Position numbers and translations under genes: made by a program. This document shows positions 42,946 to 50,894 of a stretch of DNA of 64,000 nt, piece by piece. The first letter of the stretch is position 1, and the number at the start of each line of letters is the position of its first letter. Below the pieces are notes generated by a model. It had not been told where the DNA came from. It saw nothing but the letters and a program-made list of their open reading frames with translations, and searched no databases. The stretch spans positions 1-64,000 of the forward strand of contig CAJTQA010000011.1 in assembly GCA_910578455.1 (NCBI GenBank). Reading direction: 5' to 3'. The stretch comes from an uncultured Dorea sp. (GTDB lineage: Bacteria > Bacillota > Clostridia > Lachnospirales > Lachnospiraceae).

Positions 42946-45357
42946 ATGAAATATGGACATTTTGACGACACAGAACGGGAATATGTTATAGAACGGCCGG
43001 ATACCCCCGCTCCCTGGGTAAACTATCTGGGTTCTCCGGAATATGGAGCAATTATTTCCAATAATGCAGGCGGTTACAGTTTTGCAAAGTCAGGCGCAAA
43101 TGGAAGGATTCTGCGTTACATTTTCAACAGCTTTGATCAGCCCGGCAGATATCTTTACATCCGTGATAACGAGTCTAAGGATTACTGGTCTGCCTCCTGG
43201 CAGCCGGTGGGCAAAGACCTTAACAATTATGAAAGTAAATGTTATCACGGTATGGGCTATACCAGGATGACCTCCAGTTATGACGGGATCAGCTCGGAAG
43301 CCCGCTACTATGTTCCTCTGGGTAAATCCTACGAAGTGTGGGGACTTTCTGTAACAAATAATTCTACACGTACCAGAAGCCTTACCTTGAGCGGCTATGC
43401 CGAATTTACAAATCATAGTAATTATGAGCAGGATCAGGTGAATCTACAGTATTCTCTGTTCATTACAAAAACATTATTTGAAAAGAACCAGATTATTCAG
43501 CAGATTCATGGCAATCTGGACGTCCTGCCAGAAGACGAGCAAGTAGATGACAAAAATGTAACAGAACGCTTCTTTGGACTTGCAGGCGCTCCAATATCCT
43601 CCTATTGCGGGGAAAAAGAACATTTCCTTGGCAGATATCACAGCTATAGCAATCCACAGGGAATCCTGTCAGGCGATCTTGGAAATGTAACCAGTTACAA
43701 CGAAAATTCCTGCGGCGCTCTTTCCTGCAGCGTTACTCTGGCTCCGGGAGAAACGAAAGACATTGCTTTTTTGCTTGGAACAGGCGGCTTTCATGAATCG
43801 TCCGCTCTTCTTGACGCTTATATAAATCCGGCAGAAATGATAAATCAGGAATTACTGGAACTGAAAAACTACTGGAATGAAAAATTAAACCGCCTGAAGG
43901 TAAATACGCCCAGCCCGGAATTTAACACGATGATAAATACTTGGAATGCTTATAACTGCTTCATGACATTTATCTGGTCCCGTGCCGCTTCCTTCATTTA
44001 CTGCGGTCTTCGCAATGGCTATGGTTACCGTGACACCGTACAGGATATACAGGGAATCATTCATCTTGCGCCAGAGATGGCAGCAGAGAAGCTCCGTTTC
44101 ATGCTCTCGGCACAGGTAAGTAACGGCGGCGGACTTCCCCTTGTTAAATTCACACACAATCCAGGACATGAGGATACGCCGGATGACGCTTCCTACAGGC
44201 AGGAAACCGGCCACCCCGCCTATCGTGCCGATGACGCGCTGTGGCTTTTTCCAACCGTATACAAATATATTGCCGAGACCGGAAATACGGAATTTCTAAA
44301 TGAAGTCATACCTTTCGCAGATAAAGGTGAAGCCACTGTTTACGAACATCTGAAACGTGCGGTTACATTCTCATTTGATCACCTTGGTCCCCACGGTATG
44401 CCCGCAGGACTTTATGCGGATTGGAATGACTGCCTTCGTCTGGGCGCAAACGGAGAGTCCTCATTCGTTGCGATGCAGTTCTACTACGCAATGACTATTT
44501 TAAAGCAATTTGCCGGGTACATGAAGGATACGGAATATGAAAAATACCTCGAAAAAAGACAGGAAGAGACAGGCGATATAATTCAAAAATTATGCTGGGA
44601 TCAGGATCGCTTTATTCGCGGATATACAGAAGCCGGAGATCGGATCGGCGCTGCGAAAGACCCAGAAGCTAATCTGTGGCTGAATCCACAGAGCTGGTCT
44701 GTCATCAGCGGACTTGCCGCCGCCGATCAGGCCGATACAGCGCTTACAAATGTCTATCAACAATTAAATACGGAATATGGAGCCCTTCTGATGAATCCGC
44801 CCTATCATGCCAATGCCTTCGACGGCGCTCTTGCCGTCATATATAATCAGGGAACAAAAGAGAATGCCGGTATCTTCTCGCAATCTCAGGGCTGGTTGAT
44901 CCTGGCAGAAGCTCTATGCGGACATGGAGAACGTGCTTTTACCTATTTTATAGAAAATGCACCTGCCGCTTGGAATAACCAGGCGGAACTCCGTTGTTTG
45001 GAACCTTACTGTTACGGACAATTTACAGAAGGACGTGCCAGCAAACATCACGGACGTTCTCATGTCCACTGGCTAACCGGAACTGCCTCGACCATGATGG
45101 TTGGATGTGTGGAGGGGATCCTGGGGCTCCGTCCTGACCTGAATGGTATAACCCTATCTCCGGCTATTCCAATAAGCTGGACACATTTGGAAATAGAGAA
45201 GGATTTTCGCGGAAAACATCTGCATATTCTTATCGAAAATCCGAACAAGCGGGAAACCGGTTACGAAAAGCTTATTCTAAATGGCACAGAACTTGACAGT
45301 AATTATATCCCGGCCGATTGCCTTAAGGATAGAAATCATATTCAGATGATCCTCTAA
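42946..45357 (+). CDS. GH94 glycoside phosphorylase (cellobiose phosphorylase-type)
   Basis: An 803-residue phosphorylase of the length typical for disaccharide-acting GH94 enzymes. The N-terminal beta-sandwich begins MKYGHFDDTEREYVIERPDT and PWVNYLGSPEYGAIISNNAG. The barrel has GLRNGYGYRDTVQDI, HAYRADDALWLFP-like PAYRADDALWL and the catalytic YADWNDCLRLG (Asp492 region). The end of the barrel holds the phosphate-loop HHGRSHVHWLTGTAS. Candidate substrates are cellobiose, laminaribiose, sophorose or cellobionate; I cannot choose. It follows the first GH94 gene by about 50 bases, so the two may work in sequence on longer and shorter sugars. A terminator follows. Confidence 0.87.
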   Translation: MKYGHFDDTEREYVIERPDTPAPWVNYLGSPEYGAIISNNAGGYSFAKSGANGRILRYIFNSFDQPGRYLYIRDNESKDYWSASWQPVGKDLNNYESKCYHGMGYTRMTSSYDGISSEARYYVPLGKSYEVWGLSVTNNSTRTRSLTLSGYAEFTNHSNYEQDQVNLQYSLFITKTLFEKNQIIQQIHGNLDVLPEDEQVDDKNVTERFFGLAGAPISSYCGEKEHFLGRYHSYSNPQGILSGDLGNVTSYNENSCGALSCSVTLAPGETKDIAFLLGTGGFHESSALLDAYINPAEMINQELLELKNYWNEKLNRLKVNTPSPEFNTMINTWNAYNCFMTFIWSRAASFIYCGLRNGYGYRDTVQDIQGIIHLAPEMAAEKLRFMLSAQVSNGGGLPLVKFTHNPGHEDTPDDASYRQETGHPAYRADDALWLFPTVYKYIAETGNTEFLNEVIPFADKGEATVYEHLKRAVTFSFDHLGPHGMPAGLYADWNDCLRLGANGESSFVAMQFYYAMTILKQFAGYMKDTEYEKYLEKRQEETGDIIQKLCWDQDRFIRGYTEAGDRIGAAKDPEANLWLNPQSWSVISGLAAADQADTALTNVYQQLNTEYGALLMNPPYHANAFDGALAVIYNQGTKENAGIFSQSQGWLILAEALCGHGERAFTYFIENAPAAWNNQAELRCLEPYCYGQFTEGRASKHHGRSHVHWLTGTASTMMVGCVEGILGLRPDLNGITLSPAIPISWTHLEIEKDFRGKHLHILIENPNKRETGYEKLILNGTELDSNYIPADCLKDRNHIQMIL

Positions 45358-45380
45358 CCTATATAAGCGAATACCCAAAT

Positions 45381-45414
45381 AAAGGACGCAGCATTCTATA
45401 CACTGCGTCCTTTT
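45381..45414. terminator. Bidirectional terminator between GH94 and AraC genes
   Basis: AAAGGACGCAG (45381-45391) pairs with CTGCGTCCTTT (45403-45413), an 11-bp stem with T-rich flanks on both strands. It ends the rightward GH94 operon and the leftward araC-type gene. Confidence 0.85.
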
Positions 45415-45435
45415 ATTTATTTTATCTTCTGTTTT

Positions 45436-46185
45436 TTACTCAGTATCCCATTGGATTGTATGATTTAGATCCCGGTATTTCTTCGGAGTCATGCCGACAT
45501 ATTCCCGAAATTGTTGTATAAAATGGCTCTGTGAAGAAAAAGACAAACGGTTTGCAATATCAATCATTGAATATTCACTGTACTGTAACAGATTTTTTGC
45601 CATCTCAATTTTATGTCTGCGTATATAAGCGCTGACCGAATCACCAGTTTCTTTCTTGAACAATCGAGACAGATAGCTAGCAGATACTCCAAGCTCATCT
45701 GCTAAATCTTCAATCGTAATACGTTCTTTTATATGAGAATAAATATATTCCTTGCAAACACTGATATGTTTGGAATTCGTATCACTATGGCATATCTTAC
45801 ACATCTTCTCCGTATAATCCAGAACCATAGCGTCATGAAGGTTCCGTACCCCTTGTACCGTGTGTATGTCATCCAGTCTCTGGATATAAAAATCACTCAT
45901 TCTGAAAGCCTGTTCTAATTCCATGCCTTTTTGTTTACATAGACGAGTAATCATCGCTGTTGTAATAACAAAATGATATTTTAAATTCGTAACCGGATTC
46001 CTCGATAACACACCAACTCCGTCGCTGTCCAGAAACCTTTCTTGCTCACAGTTCTTCCTGACTGCTTCCATGTCGCCGTTGGTTACTGCCTGATAGAATA
46101 AAAATTCTTCTGTTGGTTGTCTATGCTCTACTTCATCGATATCATCTTCCGCTTCCAAGAGAAGCCATTCATCCTGATATCCCAT
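45436..46185 (-). CDS. AraC-family regulator of the beta-glucoside locus
   Basis: A 249-residue regulator. The N-terminal 145 residues are a helical effector part (FYQAVTNGDMEAVRKNCEQE, then NPVTNLKYHFVITTAMITRL, the pattern of YesN-type AraC proteins). The C-terminal double helix-turn-helix has IEDLADELGVSASYLSRLFK and MIDIANRLSFSSQSHFIQQF, ending YVGMTPKKYRDLN. It lies directly beside the GH94 genes. A near-copy of the 19-bp site in the GH94/transport promoters sits in its own upstream region at the same spacing, so autoregulation and control of the locus are likely. Confidence 0.88.
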   Translation of the reverse strand: MGYQDEWLLLEAEDDIDEVEHRQPTEEFLFYQAVTNGDMEAVRKNCEQERFLDSDGVGVLSRNPVTNLKYHFVITTAMITRLCKQKGMELEQAFRMSDFYIQRLDDIHTVQGVRNLHDAMVLDYTEKMCKICHSDTNSKHISVCKEYIYSHIKERITIEDLADELGVSASYLSRLFKKETGDSVSAYIRRHKIEMAKNLLQYSEYSMIDIANRLSFSSQSHFIQQFREYVGMTPKKYRDLNHTIQWDTE

Positions 46186-46600
46186 AGTATTATCCCCTTT
46201 CGTATCATTTCTTTCTGATAATCCGAAAAGATTTTATCGAATCTACGTCTAATTCTTCCTATAATCAAAAATCTTACTAATAATTATAACTATAAAATTC
46301 TCATTGAACAATTATAATTTTTCTGTAGAACCTTTTTTAGACTAAAAGATTATAGTATATTTTTATTTTTTATTATATTACATGAATGAAAAAAATATCA
46401 AATTCATGATATTTCTTTATTTATATAATATCCGAAAGCATAACGCTTTTAAATACCTACAAACAGATATTTTTTTCGTAATGTCTGATCGGATACATCT
46501 CTGCAGATATGCAGTAAAATTATTAACACTAATTCTGCATAAAAAATACTGCCGCCATGCGGTTACAATTTTTTTTACAAACTACTTATTGCATTCTTTC
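46186..46600. other. Upstream region of the AraC gene
   Basis: 415 A+T-rich bases. They contain a minus-strand TATAAT at 46349-46354 and the regulator site at 46392-46410. The remaining right half, up to the end of the P-type ATPase gene, shows no gene, repeat or RNA that I can recognise. Confidence 0.5.
46392..46410. promoter_or_regulatory. Putative AraC-regulator site 3 (autoregulation)
   Basis: AAAATATCAAATTCATGAT matches site 1 at 17 of 19 positions in the same orientation. It ends 38 bases from a TATAAT (minus strand, 46349-46354) upstream of the AraC gene, exactly as at the two divergent sugar-operon promoters. Confidence 0.7.
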
Positions 46601-48616
46601 TTACAACTTTTTTACAAACAGACAACGGATTGCGTTCAGCACAGCAAGGATCATAACACCTACATCTGCAAAAATCGCCAGATACATATTCGCAATGCCC
46701 ACAGCCCCTAATGCAAGGCATGCGAATTTTACAACAAGCGCCATCGTAATATTCTGGTACACAATCCTCAGACACTTCCTTGAAATCTTAATTGCTTTTG
46801 CAATCTTGATTGGGTCGTCATCCATTAGGACAATATCCGCTGCTTCGATTGCCGCATCAGAACCCATCGCTCCCATAGCGATACCAATATCTGCTCTGGA
46901 AAGCACTGGCGCGTCATTGATACCGTCACCAACAAATGCCAATTTTGCCTTGCCCAGTTTCACCCGCAGAAGTTCTTCCACCTTATCCACCTTATCTGCG
47001 GGCAGAAGTTCACTGTAAGCTTCGTCAATCCCAAGAAAGGATGCGACCTGATTTGCCACTTTCTTTGCATCTCCGGTCAGCATGACGGTCTTATCTACTC
47101 CCGCTTTCTTCAATTCCGCAATCGCCGCCTTAGAATGAGGTTTAATAATATCAGAAATCACGATATGACCTGCATATTTCCCATTAATTGCCATGTGGAT
47201 AATTGTTCCGGTCTGGTGACAGTCCTGATAAGGAATATTCAAATGCTTCATCAGTTTATCGTTCCCGGCTGCGACCTCCATGCCGTCTACTTTTGCAGTC
47301 ACACCGTTTCCGCTGATTTCCTGTATATCCGATACACGAGTCCTGTCAATTTCTCTCCCATATGCCCGCTGTAAACTTTTGCTGATCGGGTGGGAAGATG
47401 CGCTCTCTGCAAAAGCAGCATACTCCAACAGTTTTTCATTCTCTATGGTGGAATGGTGAATCCCGTTTACTTCAAAGACACCTTTTGTCATAGTTCCGGT
47501 TTTGTCAAAAACAACATACTTGGTCTGGGAGAGAATTTCCAGATAGTTTGAACCCTTCACTAGAATGCCTTCCTTGCTTGCGCCTCCAATGCCTGCAAAG
47601 AAACTTAAAGGAATACTGATTACCAGCGCACAAGGGCAGCTAATCACGAGGAATGTCAATGCCCGGTAAACCCAGACGCCCCAATCAGCAGACGATCCTA
47701 TAAAAAACATACGGACAACAGGCGGAAGGAACGCCAGTGCCAACGCCGCATAGCAGACAGCCGGAGTATAGATTTTTGCAAACTTCGAGATAAAATCCTC
47801 TGATTTTGATTTACGGGAGCTTGCATTTTCCACCAAATCCAAAATCTTTGAAACTGTGGATTCCCCAAACTCCTTTGTCGTCTGTATTTTCAATACTCCT
47901 GTCATGCTGATACATCCGCTGATTACTTCGTCGCCAACCTTTGCCTCCCTGGGCAGGCTTTCCCCGGTCAATGCGCTGGTATTCAGGCTGGAAACGCCCT
48001 CAACGATAATCCCGTCAATCGGCACTTTTTCTCCCGGCTGTACAACAATCATGCTGCCAATCCCTACTTCATCTGGATCAGTCTGCTCCAATTTTCCATT
48101 TTTCTCTACATTGGCATAATCAGGACGAATGTCCATCAGGTTGCTGATATTCCGGCGGCTCTTACCAACCGCATATCCCTGAAACCACTCGCCAATCTGA
48201 TAAAACAGCATAACGGCTATGGCTTCCAGATATTCGCCATTCTCATAAATAGCCAATGCCATTGCTCCAATCGTAGCCACTGCCATCAGAAAACTCTCAT
48301 CAAATACCTGACGATTTTTAATACCCTTTATAGCTTTCCGTAAAATGTCATACCCGATAATCAGGTAATCAATCAGATAGCACGCAAAACGAAGCCATCT
48401 TCCTGCAAACGAGAATAAATACCTATCAACTGTATCAAACATCTCCGCGGAAATAAACTGGAGTGCCAGCAAGATTCCGGCACTGAGTAAAATCCGAATC
48501 ATCATAACCCTTTGCTTTTTTGTCATACCGTCTTTGCGACTGCCAACAAAAATAAGAAGCGCGGCAGCCATTATAATGACAACCATAAGCAATATACTTA
48601 TTACTAATTCCTCCAT
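46601..48616 (-). CDS. Heavy-metal P1B-type ATPase (Cd/Zn exporter-like)
   Basis: A 671-residue metal pump that exports a divalent ion at the cost of ATP. It has the metal-binding CPC in LVISCPCALVISIPLSFFAG, phosphorylation loop VFDKTGTMTKGVF, TGES actuator motif LTGESLPREAKVGD, the HP locus SSHPISKSL and hinge GDGINDAPVLSRADIGIAMG. The N-terminal metal-binding domain usual in CadA is missing and is supplied instead as the separate 72-residue protein upstream. The fusion-free arrangement occurs in other Firmicutes. ATG 48616 with AAAGGAG is chosen over an in-frame upstream start. Confidence 0.92.
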   Translation of the reverse strand: MEELVISILLMVVIIMAAALLIFVGSRKDGMTKKQRVMMIRILLSAGILLALQFISAEMFDTVDRYLFSFAGRWLRFACYLIDYLIIGYDILRKAIKGIKNRQVFDESFLMAVATIGAMALAIYENGEYLEAIAVMLFYQIGEWFQGYAVGKSRRNISNLMDIRPDYANVEKNGKLEQTDPDEVGIGSMIVVQPGEKVPIDGIIVEGVSSLNTSALTGESLPREAKVGDEVISGCISMTGVLKIQTTKEFGESTVSKILDLVENASSRKSKSEDFISKFAKIYTPAVCYAALALAFLPPVVRMFFIGSSADWGVWVYRALTFLVISCPCALVISIPLSFFAGIGGASKEGILVKGSNYLEILSQTKYVVFDKTGTMTKGVFEVNGIHHSTIENEKLLEYAAFAESASSHPISKSLQRAYGREIDRTRVSDIQEISGNGVTAKVDGMEVAAGNDKLMKHLNIPYQDCHQTGTIIHMAINGKYAGHIVISDIIKPHSKAAIAELKKAGVDKTVMLTGDAKKVANQVASFLGIDEAYSELLPADKVDKVEELLRVKLGKAKLAFVGDGINDAPVLSRADIGIAMGAMGSDAAIEAADIVLMDDDPIKIAKAIKISRKCLRIVYQNITMALVVKFACLALGAVGIANMYLAIFADVGVMILAVLNAIRCLFVKKL

Positions 48617-48669
48617 AAATAAAACTCCTTTCAAAATATGCTTAATCATTTAATCGTTGTTGGGAAAAA

Positions 48670-48709
48670 TGACACCTTTAAATTGCAGCGGTGCATTTTA
48701 AAGGTGTCA
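48670..48709 (-). terminator. Hairpin with T run between the HMA gene and the ATPase gene
   Basis: A perfect 13-bp inverted repeat, TGACACCTTTAAA (48670-48682) with TTTAAAGGTGTCA (48697-48709), followed on the minus strand by TTTTT. As it lies between two genes of the same unit it may work as a partial terminator that makes more of the small metal-binding protein than of the pump. Confidence 0.65.
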
Positions 48710-48731
48710 CTTGGCCATAAGCAGCAACCGT

Positions 48732-48950
48732 TTAAAGGAATATTTCACAGTCTGGCTCCACTTTTTTGCAGGCATCCAACACGTTCTTCATAACGTCTTT
48801 CGGCTCCGTCCCCTCGTCAAATTCCACTATCATTTTCTGTGTCATGAAATTAACTGTTGCACCCTGTACACCGCCAGTTTTTCTTGCGGCATCCTCCATG
48901 AGATTTGCACAGTTGGCGCAGTCTACCTCGATCTTGTAAGTTTTCTTCAT
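48732..48950 (-). CDS. Small HMA-domain metal-binding protein
   Basis: A 72-residue ferredoxin-like heavy-metal-associated domain. The metal site is DCANCAN (Cys11 and Cys14) instead of the usual GMTCxxC. The second half is VNFMTQKMIVEFDEGTEPKD. It probably carries the ion to the P-type ATPase encoded downstream or acts as its detached N-terminal domain. AAGGAGG precedes the ATG. It is the first gene of the leftward unit, behind the ArsR-type operator. Confidence 0.85.
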   Translation of the reverse strand: MKKTYKIEVDCANCANLMEDAARKTGGVQGATVNFMTQKMIVEFDEGTEPKDVMKNVLDACKKVEPDCEIFL

Positions 48951-48983
48951 TGTAAAGTCCTCCTTATTTTCTGCTTTTCAATT

Positions 48984-49011
48984 TAATGATTAAGCACTTG
49001 TTTAATCATTA
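48984..49011. promoter_or_regulatory. ArsR/SmtB-type operator
   Basis: Perfect 10-bp inverted repeat TAATGATTAA (48984-48993) and TTAATCATTA (49002-49011), of the kind bound by ArsR/SmtB repressors. It overlaps the -35 of the rightward promoter and the likely -10 (TATAAT, minus strand, about 49012-49017) of the leftward one. One repressor could thus control both the pump unit and itself. A related half-site, TGCTTAATCATT, recurs at about 48639-48650 before the ATPase gene. Confidence 0.75.
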
Positions 49012-49026
49012 TAGCCGTAGTATAAT
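48998..49026 (+). promoter_or_regulatory. Promoter of the ArsR-type repressor gene
   Basis: TTGTTT (48998-49003), 17-base spacer, TATAAT (49021-49026). The -35 lies inside the operator, as expected for steric repression. Confidence 0.65.
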
Positions 49027-49130
49027 ATACGCAAAGACATACGTCAACATCCCCATATCATTCATTCCCAAATGGGCGAAAAGTATTTCCATTTGGGCGA
49101 AACGCAACCGAAAAGAAAGGATAAAATAGT

Positions 49131-49499
49131 ATGAATCATATAAAACTGCCACACCAACATGGAGAAGGGCAACAAATCGCACTAATCCAGAAACAATTGG
49201 ATCATGTAGATTATTTTCAGACCGTATCAGAAGTTTTTAAACAGCTTGGAGATACCACCAGAATCCGCATTTTCTGGCTCCTCTGTCATCAGGAGGAATG
49301 TGTCCTCAACATTTCTGCCATGTTAGATATGTCAAGCCCCGCTGTGTCCCATCACCTCCGTTCATTGAAGAACAGCGGCCTGATCGTCTGCCGCCGAGAG
49401 GGAAAGGAAGTTTACTACCGTGCCGCAGATACGGAACAGGGACGCCTGCTACATCAAATGATTGAGCAAGTTATGGAAATCACCTGCCCTGAAATGTGA
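49131..49499 (+). CDS. ArsR/SmtB-family metal-responsive repressor
   Basis: A 122-residue winged-helix repressor. The recognition region is LNISAMLDMSSPAVSHHLRSL with the wing VCRREGKEVYYRAAD. The metal-site motif of helix 3 is EECVLNI, which keeps one Cys (Cys57) of the ExCxC pattern. Other possible ligands are His8 and His10 near the start and Cys119 at the end, so the metal cannot be named with confidence. It is divergent from the HMA/ATPase genes with the operator between them. AAAGAAAGG precedes the ATG. Confidence 0.9.
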   Translation: MNHIKLPHQHGEGQQIALIQKQLDHVDYFQTVSEVFKQLGDTTRIRIFWLLCHQEECVLNISAMLDMSSPAVSHHLRSLKNSGLIVCRREGKEVYYRAADTEQGRLLHQMIEQVMEITCPEM

Positions 49500-49509
49500 G
49501 GTCTGCCCT

Positions 49510-50418
49510 ATGAATAATGAAATAAAAAAATTATATAAAGATATAGAAAAGCTTCTTTTTAAAAACTCAGGTGAATTTATTTCTCTTTATCCCGGCATAG
49601 GGCTATCCTATCTGACATTTTCATCTGATTCTTTTTCCATACACCATAAGGCTATGTCACACATCATTCAGATTAACTACTGTAAAGCCGGACAGATTGT
49701 ATGGGAAATGAAGAATAGAAACCGTATTTATTTGAATCCGGGAGATTTTTCACTCCATACCATGAAAGCATGTGCAGATTCTATACTTAGCTTTCCAAGC
49801 GGTCAATATGTCGGGCTTACTATTTATGTTGACCTACAGGAAACTTCCAGAAATCCGCCTGAATTATTGAAAGACAGCAATATTTTTGAAACTATATTAC
49901 CAGAAAAATTTTGTCATGATGATAGTCCGCTTTTTCTTGCTGGAAATGAACAGACAGAACATATTTTTTCTGCATTTTATAACCAGCTGGAAACTCTCAA
50001 ATTACCATATCAAAAAGTTAAGGTTTTGGAGTTGCTACTTTACCTTGCTAAAATTAATTTTATTCCAAAAAGTAAACTGGCTGAATATCAATCTGATCTG
50101 ATTGAAACCATCCACAAGATTCATGACCAGCTTTTACGGTGTATGGCAGAAAGAATTACCATAGAGAATCTTTCCAAACAGTATCTTATTAATCCTACCA
50201 CTTTAAAAAATGCTTTTAAGTCCGTTTATGGAACTTCACTTGCAGCGCACATCAAAGAACACCGCATGGAGCAGGCAGCAAAGATGTTAAAGGAAACCAA
50301 TATGAGCATAGCAGAAATTGCAAGGGCAGTTGGCTACGATAGCCAGAGTAAATTCACCGCAGCCTTTAAAATATATTTTAAAATTCTTCCGAGAGAATAC
50401 CGTAAAAGTATTATCTAA
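49510..50418 (+). CDS. AraC-family regulator next to the metal module
   Basis: A 302-residue regulator. The N-terminal 180 residues look like a cupin-type sensing domain (HIIQINYCKAGQIVWEMKNR, then YLNPGDFSLHTMKA). The C-terminal helix-turn-helix pair is IENLSKQYLINPTTLKNAFK and IAEIARAVGYDSQSKFTAAF, ending ILPREYRKSI. The family includes regulators of siderophore/iron and multidrug genes, but no target gene lies downstream. ATG 49510 is 10 bases after the repressor gene stop, with TGAGG just upstream, so the two are probably co-transcribed. Confidence 0.8.
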   Translation: MNNEIKKLYKDIEKLLFKNSGEFISLYPGIGLSYLTFSSDSFSIHHKAMSHIIQINYCKAGQIVWEMKNRNRIYLNPGDFSLHTMKACADSILSFPSGQYVGLTIYVDLQETSRNPPELLKDSNIFETILPEKFCHDDSPLFLAGNEQTEHIFSAFYNQLETLKLPYQKVKVLELLLYLAKINFIPKSKLAEYQSDLIETIHKIHDQLLRCMAERITIENLSKQYLINPTTLKNAFKSVYGTSLAAHIKEHRMEQAAKMLKETNMSIAEIARAVGYDSQSKFTAAFKIYFKILPREYRKSII

Positions 50419-50478
50419 TCTATTCTTTGTTAACTATGCGGCCACACCTTTAGTTTTGCCGCCGAAATTCTTCCTCCT

Positions 50479-50718
50479 CTACGTGATATAATGAGAAATT
50501 GTTTCAAACAATGGATAATAGAAAGTAAATTTCTGATCGAACAGTGCCCATCTTCCAGATGCATCTACAAAGGTGCAGCGTAGATGGGCATAACACAGAC
50601 ATCTTTTTACGCCCAGGATTCCGTTGCATCCGCAGCAGGCATCCGTATGGATGTATCCGTCATAGTCTTTCAGGAATGACTCCGGATATTTTCCGCCCCG
50701 TTCCGGCTGATACTCAAA
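50479..50718 (-). pseudogene. Remnant of an IS66-family transposase
   Basis: The minus strand encodes a 79-residue piece beginning FEYQPERGGKYPESFL, continuing GYIHTDACCGCNGILGV and CLCYAHLRCTFVDA. It matches the catalytic-core pattern of IS66 transposases (YQP, HTD and a CWAHxRR block). The expected RR of the last motif is RC, and the frame ends early at 50479. No other part of the element is present. It marks the junction between the metal/AraC module and tRNA-Arg. Confidence 0.75.
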
Positions 50719-50727
50719 AATGAAAAA

Positions 50728-50761
50728 CGCCGAAAACCTTGAGAAATCAAAGTTTTCGACG
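50728..50761 (-). terminator. Terminator of tRNA-Arg
   Basis: On the minus strand a long stem (CGTCGAAAACTTTGA with TCAAGGTTTTCGGCG) is followed by TTTTTCATTTTT. It begins about 12 bases past the tRNA 3' end. It partly abuts the IS66 remnant. Confidence 0.8.
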
Positions 50762-50772
50762 ATATTTTCAGC

Positions 50773-50845
50773 GTCGCTAAGAGGATTCGAACCTCCGGCC
50801 TACCGCTTAGGAGGCGGTCGCTCTATCCTGCTGAGCTATAGCGAC
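50773..50845 (-). tRNA. tRNA-Arg (anticodon CCT)
   Basis: A 73-base cloverleaf: acceptor stem GTCGCTA/TAGCGAC, D stem GCTC/GAGC, anticodon stem ACCGC/GCGGT with loop CTCCTAA (anticodon CCT, reading AGG), T arm GGAGG TTCGAAT CCTCT. The CCA end is not encoded. A terminator follows. Rare-codon tRNA-Arg genes are frequent integration sites, and a transposase remnant and an accessory module lie directly downstream. Confidence 0.95.
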
Positions 50846-50894
50846 ATTCATGCTCATTTATTTTACCACTCAGCAGGAAAAAAATCAAGGAAAA

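Noticed and set aside
46382..46711. 109-residue plus-strand reading frame
   Set aside because: It overlaps the AraC regulator site and the 3' end of the ATPase gene and has the composition of non-coding A+T-rich DNA.
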